Shown piece after piece: positions 46,555 through 57,567 of a stretch of DNA of 64,000 nucleotides; position 1 is the first letter of the stretch, and each line of letters opens with the position of its first letter. Under the pieces are notes generated by a model. It saw only the letters and a list, made by a program, of their open reading frames with translations, made no database searches and was not told where the DNA came from. The position numbers were made by a program, and so were the translations under genes. Source of the stretch: Emergomyces orientalis (Eukaryota > Ascomycota > Eurotiomycetes > Onygenales > Ajellomycetaceae). The stretch is taken from NCBI GenBank assembly GCA_002110485.1, contig MOWL01000027.1, positions 186,001 through 250,000 on the forward strand, written 5' to 3'.

Positions 46555-48280
46555 TTAATTAGCCTTGCCACCTACAGCGCTGCTGGCCGCAAATGACTGC
46601 TCGAAATCGGCGATGATATCGTCAATATGCTCAGTGCCAACAGACAAACGAATGGCGTCCTCGGTCACGCCAGACGCAATTCGCTCCTCCTCAGTGAGCT
46701 GCTCATGTGTAGTTGACCATGGGTGGATGGCTAGGGACTTGGAATCACCGACGCTATATTTTTCATACATCTGTTAGATATCCGTGCTAGTCATACAAAC
46801 ATCAAGTTGGGTAGGTGGTGGTGGTAATGAGGGGAACGTACTTAGCAAGATTCGAAATAAGCTTAAACTCATCAACAACCTGGCTACCAGCAGCGGCACC
46901 CCCCTTGACACCAAAAGAGAGCACCCCTCCGAACCCACGCTTCAGGTACTTTTTCGCCGTCTCATGGCTAGGATGACTCTCCAACCCCGGATACGAGACC
47001 CAGGAGACATTATCATTCTTCTCCAACCACTTCGCCACTGCCATCGCATTGCTTGCATGCCTCTCGCAGCGAAGTGACAATGTCTCAATACCCAACAGCA
47101 ACTGCTGCGCCGCAAAGGGATTGAGGGCACTGCCGAGGTCACGGAGGATATCGATGCGCACGCGGGTAGCAAAAGCTGCAGCGCCGAAAGTTTCCCACAG
47201 TTTCAGGCCGTGGTAGCCTGGGGAGGGCTCGGTAAATTGCGGAAATCGTTTGGCGTGTTTGCCCCAGTCGAACTTGCCGCTGTCTACAACGACACCGGCG
47301 ATGGTGGTGCCGTGGCCGCCGATCCATTTTGTGGCGCTGTGAACGACGATGTCGGCGCCGTGCTCAATAGGTCGGGTAAAGTATCCACCTGCACCAAAGG
47401 TGTTGTCAACCTGGGGTTATTCCCGCAAGTTAGTTAACCTGCGGCAGTTTACGGAGGGGCAAGGAAAGGGGGCAATTTTCCCTTTTCGTTCTAAAAGGGT
47501 GTAGAAAAGACGTACCACCAACGGCACCCCCTTCTCATGCGCAATCTTCGCAATCTTCTCAAAGTCTGGCACATTATATCTCGGATTCCCAATTGTCTCC
47601 AGGTAGATGGCCTTGGTCTTATCGTCGATTTTCGATGCTAGCTCATCGGGGTCATCGCCCGTGACGAATCTGGTCGTGATACCAAACCGGGGCAAGAGGA
47701 CTTTGAACTGGTTATAGGTCCCTCCGTACAGATTGGTGGTGGAGACGATATTGTCACCGGTCTCTGCAAGGGCAGCAATGGTCATGAATTGGGCGGATTG
47801 GCCAGATGAGGCGGCTACTGCAGCCACGCCACCTTCTAGGGCAGCGATGCGTTTCTCAAAGACTTCCACGGTGGGCTATATACATTATTAGTATGGGGCA
47901 ATCAGAAAGTTAAAGTATATACGTATGATTACACACATTCGAAAGACGGCTGTAGATATTGCCGAGTTCCTTGAGGCCGAAGAGCCGGGCGCCATGGGCG
48001 GAGTCATTGAATGTGAAGGACTGCGCAAGTTAGCGGTGGGCGGGCAGCACAGTTCAGAACATGAGAGACCAACGGTAGTAGCATAGATGGGGACAGCGCG
48101 CGAATTGGTGGTGGGATCTGGATCGTAACTGAAATATGGACATTCGTTAGAGACCTCGGAATCTAACTACAGTATGATATAGGCGGGAGGGTTATTTTGA
48201 TATCGGCTTGCGGGCGGGAGGGCTTACCCAGCGTGCAATTGCAGCGTCTCAAAACGCCGGGTGATCTCGTCGCCAGCCAT
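46555..48280 (-). CDS. cysD: Homocysteine synthase (O-acetylhomoserine sulfhydrylase)
   Basis: Six exons: 48228-48280, 48074-48128, 47937-48020, 47516-47875, 46842-47410 and 46555-46753, giving 439 aa. The enzyme uses pyridoxal phosphate to condense O-acetylhomoserine with sulfide, giving homocysteine and acetate, in cytosolic sulfur assimilation. Visible hallmarks are the start MAGDEITRRFETLQLHAG, YATTSFTF, the YSRLSNPT active-site loop, the aromatic/Gly segment TNLYGGTYNQF, the cofactor aspartate in VDNTFGAGG, the PLP lysine K212 in HSATKWIGGHGTT, and the C-terminal SVGTEHIDDIIADFEQ. Length and order match the fungal CysD/Met17 class. It differs from cystathionine synthases by this N-terminal signature and by ETLSLRCERH. 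Introns 1 and 5 are phase 2, the others phase 0; intron 2 has an atypical GTTGGT donor. Confidence 0.94.
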
Positions 48281-49685
48281 CTTGGAACGATGTCAATGAT
48301 TGGAATGTAGATTAAAGGAATGTATCTCAGGTGTGGCGGGCAATAGCGAGGTTTAATGTCGGAGGTTTGCCAGTTATTTTATATAGCCGAGTGAAATTAT
48401 ATGGGTATCAAAGAGGAATGGTAATTCGGGATTTAGTACTGTGGTGGGACAAGATTGATTGTAACTGAGAATAATGAATTGGAGGAGTCTTTCACTCCAA
48501 TATATAGTAGTTAGCCCGGCATCCATATTTCCTACATCTGGCGGGGAGCCGAACTGTGAGAAAAAGAAAAAAAAAATCACAAAGCCATCGACCACCGAAG
48601 TTGAGGCGGAAATGGCGTGATCAGTGGAGACTGTAACTACTGGAATAATAATGCCTGCGATCTCGGATGGGCTGGTACCAAGAAAGTTATTCTTTTTATC
48701 TTATTTTATTATTATTTTAACTTAAAAAGAGAGGGCAACGGGCATGGCGTGTGGGTTGAACCTTAAAATGAAGCTATCCAGGAATATCTTGCTTAGCACG
48801 AAAACAACCTGAAAAGGGGGGGAGGGGGAGGGGGAGGGGGAGGGGTAATTAACTACTATGTTGACAATTAATCCGTAACTAGGACTGCAAATCACCCCTC
48901 TCAAAGTGCATATATTCAACCCAATTCGAGTCGGCGCCTTTGGTTTGCGACTGATCTCTATATCAATTCATCTACGCCCACTTGTTATATATTGTTAGGC
49001 ATTCTGTCAGCCTTCTTCGTTGTACTCACCCCTGCGCGGCTGAGGGTCGGAAACTTCGCGTACAAAATCTTATAGTTTCTCCAGTTCAATTTTTGACCAA
49101 CTCTATAGCCATCCACATAGAGCCAACTGAATACATCCATTTCAGCCGTTAAACAGTGATATATTAGGGCTGACGGGCCGACGGGGTTCAGGGCTCAACG
49201 CGCTTCTGAGGGGTTCATTGTCAGGAAACCAAAACATAGATACTTCGAAGCGACGAAGTTGGAAATCGTCTTTTGTCTTGAAAGGATCCTCCAGGTCCTG
49301 CAATCTGCCAGTTAGGGAGAATTTCAGCCTCGAATGCTCCTTGCTGGAAACACGTTACTAATTCTCCGACTCTGCTTTGGATATACTAAGCGGAATGCTG
49401 CTCAGTAGCGCCAGCTGATAATATCACCTTGTTCTCAAGCGCTGATAAAAAGGCGTTGCAGTGGTGGGGGCGCTTTTTTTTCCCCCCCGTGGAAACATCC
49501 AAAAACACACGACTATGATTCGTACCAATTCGTCCATTAATGCTCCAGAGTAAGGGGGAAAATGTAACACTCTAAACATATTATGATTCTTTATAGATTT
49601 CCTATATACAGCTCTCTATTCATTGGCATCATGTATATCCATCCATATCCCCACATATATATATATATAGGATAGAAAATTAATC
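48281..49685. other. spacer: cysD promoter and lipase 3' flank
   Basis: It contains a G-rich (AGGGGG)n tract (48815-48845), homopolymer runs and (TA)n near 49655. No gene seen. Confidence 0.45.
48815..48845 (+). repeat. (AGGGGG)n tract, G-quadruplex-prone
   Basis: Five G runs of 4-7 bases separated by single A residues on plus. Such spacing fits the consensus for an intramolecular G-quadruplex. It lies about 540 bp upstream of the cysD start. Confidence 0.75.
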
Positions 49686-51374
49686 CTAGATATGGAAACT
49701 CCTCACATTTTCAAGGATAAACTCATAAGCCTCCTTTCTAAAGGTATCCGGAATAAGCTTGGAGCTCCAGTCATACATATTAAGCAGCTTCCTCGACTCG
49801 CTCCAGCGGGGCCACTTGGGCATGTCCAAGTCGCTGTTCGGGTCCTGCCCGTGGACAAAACCTAGATAATACTTGTGGAACGCTCTTGATGCATAATTGG
49901 GAAAAATGCCAAAGAATACCTGTACAAGATCGCTGCCGTGGAAAGTGCCTAGGACTGGCAATCCATATTCATAGGAGGAGAGATAGGACCAAGTCGGCAC
50001 GTCTGGGTGGACGATGTTGGAGATCTCAAGCACGGAGCGCCGGGTCAGTGTGAATGTCAGGTCGCCGAGGATGGCAGCCAGGCGTTTGAATTGCGGATAC
50101 CAGTTGTTCAAAAAACCCGTGCGGTGTGGCGCGCCGTATTCGGAAATGCTGGAGTAGGTGGATATCAGTTTTGCGATTTGTTCGTCGCTTGCGCTGTGGA
50201 AGAATTTTGTCTTGAGGTATGTTGCCAGTTGGTCTTTAGTGGTGATGTTGGATTGGAAAAGGGCGAAGAGAGTGCCTTCATCTTCCTGGCTACCTAGGAT
50301 GAAAGGAACTTTGGCGATTTTGCCTTCCAAGAGCAATTCGTCTGGTGATTTGGTGAGGATGGTCCCATCTGGTCGGGGCAGGTACGATAAGGCTATAGAA
50401 GAATAGCTTAGGATCCCTGGAACCGAGTTCATGGCACGAAGCAGTTTGTCGTAGTCGACCTCGCGGAGACAGTTTAAAGTGTCGGCAGAGCCTGAGCATC
50501 CTGCGTGTCCAACAACAGTGTCATAGACTTCCTGTCCCTTTGCAGTATCCACGGGATCTGCAGGAACAACGCTGCCAGAATTCATTATACCACCGCGGAA
50601 TAGTGGTTTGCCTTTGTAAGTATGGTCTCCATCATACATTACCATATGGTCAAAGACCGAGATGGATCCTGCAGATTCTCCCCAGATGGTCACCTCATCT
50701 GGATTCCCCCCAAAAGCTGCAATATTGTCCGCGACCCATTGCAACCCCAGCCTCTGATCCAAGAGCCCTAAGTTTGCAGAACCATCTGCTAGAACCTCCT
50801 TGCCAGGCAAAAAGCCCCAGCCACCTACGCGATAGTTGACTGATACTGCAATAATAGGCTTGCCCGCTTTTACCGATGCTGTAACCCAGCTTCCAATATC
50901 GAAGAGAGCATTCCAACCCAGTTCGAAACCTCCTCCGTATATCCAAAAGAGCACGGGTAGATTATCTGACTTAGTGGTCCCCACTGGTCTGTGGATATTA
51001 ATGTGCAGGCAATCTTCTCCCGCATTTAAGATTTGCTGGAACATGGGCGTATTCATAAGTTTGCCGAGCGGTGTTGTAGGAATGGCATCATCAAGCTCGG
51101 TGCTGAAGAAGAACTGGGGACAAGCCTGCCCATTTTCCTTTGCTTCGTACGTGCCCAGGGGTTCCGTTAGGGGCTGTGGTGGTTTGAGACGTAGGGGGCC
51201 GACAGGGGGTTTGGCAAAGGGAACGCCTGGGAAAACTTCGATCCCGAGTCTCTCTCCGCCGATGATTGTCGCTTGCGGACTAGAGATGGTAACTGTCGGG
51301 GAGCCAGCGCGCTTTGCCGGAGAAGCGTGGCTGAGCGGAGCAATGGCCACTGCAAGAGCCCAGAGGAATTTCAT
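49686..51374 (-). CDS. Secreted type-B carboxylesterase/lipase
   Basis: A single 562-aa frame without introns, with a signal peptide (MKFLWALAVAIAPLSHA) and a likely dibasic processing site (PAKR, 19-22). It belongs to the alpha/beta-hydrolase type-B esterase/lipase family, like Candida rugosa lipases. Catalytic elements are visible: oxyanion-hole YGGGF (146-150), nucleophile elbow GESAGS with Ser234, the acid in the GSQEDEGTLF segment (E364 or E366), and His479 in GTFHGSD. The N-terminal disulfide pair region is present (ENGQACPQ and AGEDCLHINI), and AGCSGSADTLNC supplies a second pair. The family hydrolyses carboxyl esters such as triacylglycerols. Two NxT/S sites may be glycosylated. Substrate class cannot be told from sequence. 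A 10-bp tandem repeat sits 147 bp upstream of the start. Confidence 0.92.
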   Translation of the reverse strand: MKFLWALAVAIAPLSHASPAKRAGSPTVTISSPQATIIGGERLGIEVFPGVPFAKPPVGPLRLKPPQPLTEPLGTYEAKENGQACPQFFFSTELDDAIPTTPLGKLMNTPMFQQILNAGEDCLHINIHRPVGTTKSDNLPVLFWIYGGGFELGWNALFDIGSWVTASVKAGKPIIAVSVNYRVGGWGFLPGKEVLADGSANLGLLDQRLGLQWVADNIAAFGGNPDEVTIWGESAGSISVFDHMVMYDGDHTYKGKPLFRGGIMNSGSVVPADPVDTAKGQEVYDTVVGHAGCSGSADTLNCLREVDYDKLLRAMNSVPGILSYSSIALSYLPRPDGTILTKSPDELLLEGKIAKVPFILGSQEDEGTLFALFQSNITTKDQLATYLKTKFFHSASDEQIAKLISTYSSISEYGAPHRTGFLNNWYPQFKRLAAILGDLTFTLTRRSVLEISNIVHPDVPTWSYLSSYEYGLPVLGTFHGSDLVQVFFGIFPNYASRAFHKYYLGFVHGQDPNSDLDMPKWPRWSESRKLLNMYDWSSKLIPDTFRKEAYEFILENVRSFHI

Positions 51375-51520
51375 ATTGGAAGACGTCGCAGTTCTACCGG
51401 AAGCTTTTCAGGCAATCCCAAATTTCCCAGAGGTCCCTGGCAGCCCCTTGAGAACGGAAACTCCATTTTTCTTATATAGACGGGTCAGCCCATATTGGGG
51501 TTATTTCCCGACCTCCAACA

Positions 51521-51570
51521 GCGTACCCCATGGTACCCCATGGTACCCCATAGTACCCCATATTACCCCC
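51521..51570. repeat. 10-bp tandem repeat in the lipase promoter
   Basis: Five units of a 10-base motif around GGTACCCCAT, the first and last degenerate. It is 147-196 bp upstream of the lipase ATG. A 10-bp period places each unit on the same face of the helix, so it could array a regulator. Confidence 0.75.
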
Positions 51571-54329
51571 GTTCCATGATTTTGGGGGTAGACAACTTGA
51601 TTTTCAGAGCATGTGCCACCTCGGGATAGAAGTTTGGTTCTTCAAAGTAATAGTACGGATAGGCCTTAACTGCATAACTTTAGCAACACTCGAGAAGAGA
51701 ATAGACAAACGTTTTAGCGCTGCGATTGTGCAAAGATTTTCATTTTGCGCTACCGTTTGGTATGGCTACTCCGTTTCACCCCGCAAAAACCAGGGGTTGT
51801 TAACCTTAAGTTCGAAGTGCTCGTCCAAGAAGCGCACGATGAAGTATGGACCCGGGATATCATTTATAAGTGAGCCTGTCAAATACACTTACTCAGGTGA
51901 CCATGACAATTTCAATATTAACATTTGCAGAAAACGATGCTCTCTGTCGCCCCGGACGAGGCAGAATAGTGTAAGACGATAGAAGAAAATAAGGGATTAG
52001 GCTTTTGCCCGGCTGGGGAAATCTGGGGATAGGAAGTCTCCTTTCCCTTTTTTTTGGCGAAAGATAACTGTGCCCCACACGTCACGTTAGTCGGGTTATA
52101 ATAATGGATTCGGTAATTTTGATCGCAAAACTTCTGGTTGCTAACTTTACCTCGCTTCGTCACCATCCATAAAGTCAGATACTTGTTAGTCCATGGCCAC
52201 TTTGCCATTATTATTGAGGAAGATATCTCTAACCAGTATGTAATGGTCCAGTCTCAACATGAAAGCTCGTATAACCCGTGGCTAAGTTCAGAAAAAAATT
52301 CATTAGGCCGTGATTTCGGCACTATGATGTTGTAGCAGACTGAAATCTGGACTCACATGCTGTTTGGTGAATTCGGCTAAGCCAACTTCGCATTAGTACT
52401 AGTATTTTCGGCAAATATTTGAAAGAAGACCGGCATCATGAATCTCTGCTCAACACTACAAATCCGCCTATCCACCCGATGGGTCCATACTGCGTAGTTC
52501 AGAGTCCAACCCACATATTTTCTTTCTAGTGCGCCGGACGAGAGGCGAGCAAATTAAGATCAAAGCTCACCGTGTTGTCTAGGGTTGACATGTTAGGAGG
52601 AAATGTGGACATACGTTTGAGAATGTTAAGATCCAGCTAGTTAGGCCTGCAGGGTGTCTGGCAGGGGGGAGCATAGAGTCTGAGCTTTGCGCTCTATTAT
52701 CGAGATTGTCATGGCCGCTCTTCAGCTTGTTTTATCTGCAGGGTGAGTCGTGACGAATAATAACGTGAAGTCGGTTCCAACGTAATGAAAAAGGTGGGAT
52801 GGAGGATGACAAGTTAAGTTTATGCTAAATACGCAAAGGCTTTCTCAGTAGTGCGGCTGAACATAACCCCATGGCCACATCTCAGGATTTTGATTCCATC
52901 ACATCACCACCGATTCCCAAACAGAGCACATATGCTGTACATGTACAGTACATGCACATACCAGCCAATTGACTGAATTTAGTGGCATTATCACACTCAG
53001 GGGACCGTTTTACTGGCGCGGTGTTTACCTCACATGCTAATATCAAGGATTTGGTGCGCTCTCAATGCCTTTTTTGAATTACATGAAGCGTCCACAAACC
53101 AACTAGGAGGTGTTCTCACAAATGTTGGGGGATGCCTAAGCTCTCATTTCGATGATGCCTATGATAGCGACCGGATCCCCTCCGCTAATCCACCCTCCCT
53201 GCTAGAAGTGTTCATCAGCCGAGCTAAAACAACGAATCTATAGCGGGAGGCATTAAAACGATGGAAGCACGCCCATTCAATACGATTTGGAAGCCAACCA
53301 AACGCCAAGAAAATATGTTGCTACTTCTTGTTCTCCATTGATTCGCGCCATGAATAGCAATAACACCTGATGATGTGTATGCAAAATCGAGGAGGCCCGG
53401 AAACGTTGGCCTCCCAGTTAGACTACTGAGGGAGGTCTACAGGTCGTATCTAGGCTCTCAAGGCTCGTCACAACTGACCGGCCGCAGGCCGTCGAGATTG
53501 TCTTTTCAGATAGAGCTGGTACTTTGTACCGCCTACTACCGATGGGGCATCCCTGCATCGTTCTGTACAGGTTGCAGAAACCCATATATCATGGAAGATA
53601 ATCGTGCCAGGTAGGTCACGAAGTAAGCGGGCACATTCGACTTTCATTGCCCCCCATATCACAAAACGAATTGCTCACCACACCGCTCGTAGAGCGCAAA
53701 GTAGCTGTCTCATGAAGTAGCATGGGAGCTTCATGGCCGAGGAGCAATGGATGAGAATCAGACTTCACACCGGATACATGCGGTACTCGACTTCTTCTTC
53801 CCATGAGGTATTCAGCTGCCGAGATGGGAGTGTATCGAAGCAAGCACCATGAAGAAAGCTCACAAGCACAGTCAATCTTTGTAAATGTCCTAATTGTCGA
53901 GCAGCTGGATGCTGCGCTCAAATTGCAGACGCCAGCCACAGAAGCAGCCAGAAGAGGGGGTAAGGAAGGTGAGCAACAAAGGCTGTTTGTTGCAGGAAAA
54001 GGAAAAACTCACGGTCATTGCCATGCGGAAGGGATGTTCCAAAAGCAAGACACTTCTACAAGCTGCTAGCATCAGTAGAAACGTTCAAGTTGCAAACAAA
54101 CCTGAGAGCTCCCAGGGACAATCTTGAGATAGATCCTACACCAATGTAGGAAGGAAGACTGCAAGATGAAGTATGCAATTTATTACTTTCAGGACTGAGT
54201 AGAGGGGTGCACATTCGGGGTGGTAGAAGAGCTATGATATATCTTCATTTTGAATTAATATCATCTAACCCTCCGACTGCATGTTCTTCCCCCTGAAATG
54301 GTTGAAGTACGTGAGAGAGCTAGGTAAGC

Positions 54330-54362
54330 CACGTGACTCTGACGTAGTTAACCTTTCACGTG
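54330..54362. promoter_or_regulatory. two E-boxes flanking a CRE-like site
   Basis: CACGTG at 54330-54335 and 54357-54362 with TGACGTA at 54340-54346 between them, about 250-280 bp upstream of the ClpX-like start. CACGTG is bound by fungal bHLH factors and TGACGT by bZIP factors. Function is inferred. Confidence 0.35.
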
Positions 54363-54612
54363 GCCCCCATTTTTGCGGGGAAGATAAGATAATCCGGATC
54401 GCTCAAGCTCCGAGTCAACCTCCCCCCAAACATTGTCAACATCATCACCAACATCGGACATCAACGTCTTCTTTCTTGTCTATTCCACTCTACTTTACTT
54501 GTATTGATTGTACCGATCGGTGACAGTCAATTTATATCCCACAGACCCTGTACTAATCATCAATTTTTTTTTTTTTCTGTTTGCTCTGCTGCTTCCCAGC
54601 GAAGCTAGCTGG

Positions 54613-56621
54613 ATGATACCAATGAGGCGACTTTCCATGAGCTTTCTCCGCCCCTTCAGATCCCCGCTAAGGCCGCTCGACTGGACGACAACGACAACAT
54701 CCCCCGTCCGACGAGGAGTCCAATTGTCATATCTGGCCCTGTACTCTATACGTCGCCATCTTTCAACCTCTTCCTCATGCTCTTTTCCATCTCAATTCCA
54801 CCGCTCTGATTTCACCAGCCAGCCATTCACCGGCAGCTATGAACCAGGCCTCCCCACATCCGGCCCATTGGGCTCCGCTCCCTCCTTTGGTGCCCCACGC
54901 TTGACTCCTAAAATGCTCAAACAGCATCTAGATCAGTTCGTGGTTGGCCAAGATAGGGCTAAGAAGGTGTTGAGCGTTGCTGTGTACAATCACTACCAAC
55001 GGGTGCAGGAGTTACAGCGGCAGGAGGAGGAGGAAGAGGAATTGATGGCACAACAAGCACGTCGTGAGTCGGTGGAAGGACATCCCGTAGAGAGTATGCC
55101 GTTTTTGCTCTGTCTATCTTCAGATGTCAATTGGTATACAGGTTTGAATTTGCTGCTAACCTTTATTTTTCTTGTTCATCTCGCTCGCTAGCTGAATTTC
55201 CAGGTCAGCAACGGACCATTCATCCCCAAAGAACCACCAATGATGACATAACGCGATCAGGATCGCTTCCCATCGACTCATCTCCTTTAACGCTGGAGAA
55301 ATCCAATATTCTGCTGCTTGGCCCGTCAGGCGTAGGCAAAACTTTGATGGCCAAAACTTTAGCTCGTGTCCTGTCCGTGCCGTTCAGCATGTCTGACTGT
55401 ACTCCATTTACACAGGCCGGGTATATTGGAGAGGACGCAGACGTATGCGTTCATAGATTACTAGCTGCTGCCAATTACGATGTATCCCAGGCAGAACGAG
55501 GCATTATTTGTCTTGACGAGGTTGACAAAATCGCTACAGCGAAAGTTAGCCATGGGAAAGATGTGAGCGGGGAAGGAGTCCAGCAAGCTTTGCTAAAGAT
55601 AATCGAAGGCACAACTATTCAGATCCAAGCCAAGCCAGAACGAAACGCTCCCCGTTCCGGTGGTTCACTAAATTCCAACCCAGGTAGCAGCGGCAGTAAT
55701 TTCGGAGGATCGTCCTTCCCCTCCTCAACCCCACCAGGATCTTCTGGAAAAGCTGAAGTTTACAATGTGCGGACAGACAATATCCTTTTTATCTTCTCGG
55801 GTGCCTTCGTAGGCTTGAACAAATTGATTATGGATCGGATATCGCGTGGCTCCATCGGGTTCGGCCAGCCTGTGCGGGCATCAGCAAGCTCGTTTAATTC
55901 CAACAATCCGTCACATGCAGCGTCAACCCCACCTATTCCAATCCTTCCAGGCTCTGAGGAAGAAGCGTTATATAAGAAACATCTCCCATTTTTTACTCCT
56001 GCGCCATTGCCGTCGGCATCCGGCTCCCCTGACGGAGAACCAACCTATTTCAACCCGCTTGACCTGCTTACCCCCCCGGACCTCCAAACCTACGGATTTA
56101 TCCCCGAGCTTGTTGGTCGCATCCCCATCACCACTGCCCTTTCTCAGCTCACTCATCCTCTCCTTCTCCGCATCCTAACAGAGCCACGCAACTCCTTACT
56201 CGCTCAATACACCACTCTCTTCTCTCTCTCAGGCATTGAACTCCGTTTCACAACCCCAGCCCTTCACAAAATAGCCAGTAACTCCACGTCCATGGCGACA
56301 GGCGCACGCGGGCTACGTACAGAAATGGAAATGATCCTTGGCGACGCCATGTTCGAAGCCCCAGGCTCCAGCGTGAAATTCGTGCTCGTCACCGAGGCTG
56401 TTGCTGCACGGAAGGAAAAGGCCATATACCTCGCTCGTGGGCAGGGTGGCAAGTTCCACGCAATGATTGCCGCGGAAGAAGGCGAGTGGGAGGAGAAGAT
56501 GAGGAAGCAGAAGGAGGAACGAGGGAATGATAATGATCGAAACAATGATGGCAATGACAATAGTTTTGAGCAGTGGAGGTCGCGGGCTAGGACGGATACG
56601 GCTGTTGGTGGGTTTTCGTGA
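54613..56621 (+). CDS. Mitochondrial ClpX-type AAA+ unfoldase
   Basis: Exons 54613-55093 and 55192-56621 encode about 636 aa (a second start at 54622 is equally possible). The intron has a TGCTAAC branch site. The N terminus is Arg/Ser-rich and lacks acids, fitting a mitochondrial presequence. The ClpX core is present: TPKMLKQHLDQFVVGQDRAKK, Walker A GPSGVGKT (204-211), the pore-loop GYIGED, Walker B IICLDEVDK, VSGEGVQQALLKIIEGT, sensor 1 IFSGAF, GFIPELVGRIP and sensor 2 GARGLR. ClpX unfolds proteins and, with ClpP, degrades them. The bacterial N-terminal zinc-binding domain is absent, as usual in mitochondrial forms. A Ser/Gly/Pro-rich insert (about 310-350) interrupts the large subdomain. 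SIGFG at 381-385 matches the IGF loop that docks onto ClpP. The C terminus is acidic and Asn/Asp-rich. Confidence 0.92.
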
Positions 56622-57567
56622 CGGACAGCTAGCTTTCCGTAAGCAGTGTTATGAAAAGACATTGCCGCTAGTGATATCTGCTACTTCCCACGATATATGT
56701 TGTCAATTCATTGCGAGCAGAAAAGAGCAGGCATTTTCACGAGCGGAGTGCGACTTTCCATTCCTCTTTCTTGGAGCCTCCCCTTCGTCCTCCCACTCTG
56801 ATTTATTTTTACTTCTTATGACTTGGAGCTACGATACTGGCGTTATTATCATTTTCTATTTCAAGTTTCGTTTTATTCCACATTCATTTTTTGCGTTCGG
56901 TGGAATTATAGGTTACTGTGTATGCTTATGATTCAACGTATTCAACATGACAATACGGAAAGAATCTGTTATAATTTATTTTTTCCCCTTTATTTACTTG
57001 AAACTGCTGCGCACCATAGGGACTGGTCTATCTATCTATCTATCCATTCAGGTGTATGCAGTTGCCACGTAGCCGTACTTAGTAACTAGCTGGGTTTAGT
57101 AGTGGACCAAAGGAAAACGAACTTAACGAGTTGAAATCGTTCGTCGAAATTGTTTTTCCTTCATTGTCGTATTTTCTGATCCCCTTAACTCTCCTTTTCA
57201 TAATTTTCACATCCCTCTGATTATATACCACTACTGTTCTAGATCCCCGCTACTCGACTGCTATGCATGGCTGCTCTATGGCCGGAGGGGTGGTTTGATT
57301 TGTTCGCACTACCCAGCCGGGCCGGCCTAGTGCTATTCTCTCACAGGGATGTAGTTATATGGCTCTCAGCAAGGCACACGAAATGGACCACGAAGTCAAT
57401 ATTAGCCCTCTGACAAGAATAAACAATGTGATTATCCAATGTACATGGCGGTACAGTTAAATGATTGGTGCTTTCTGGGCATATAAGTATCTTATCATGG
57501 TCGTAAATCATATTGAAGTGTAAAGGATAAGGGCCTAGACCCTCGGGGGCATACATGTATATGCAAA
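56622..57567. other. convergent 3' spacer
   Basis: It lies between the 3' ends of the ClpX-like and chromodomain genes, with a (CTAT)n run near 57030. No gene seen. Confidence 0.5.

Larger units (their letters stand above)
51375..54612. other. 3.2-kb gene-poor region
   Basis: Apart from the lipase promoter and clpX promoter it holds no gene I can support. It includes the shared 17-mer TACATGTACAGTACATG (52938-52954) and a 7-bp stem (53391-53397 with 53408-53414). Frames near 53034-54127 on both strands have no domain and may be remnants of an unknown element. The last 100 bases are pyrimidine-rich. Confidence 0.4.

Noticed and set aside
53034..54127. Cluster of short frames on both strands suggesting a decayed element
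   Set aside because: No domain, terminal repeats or consistent reading frame could be identified, so I list it only as gene-poor sequence.
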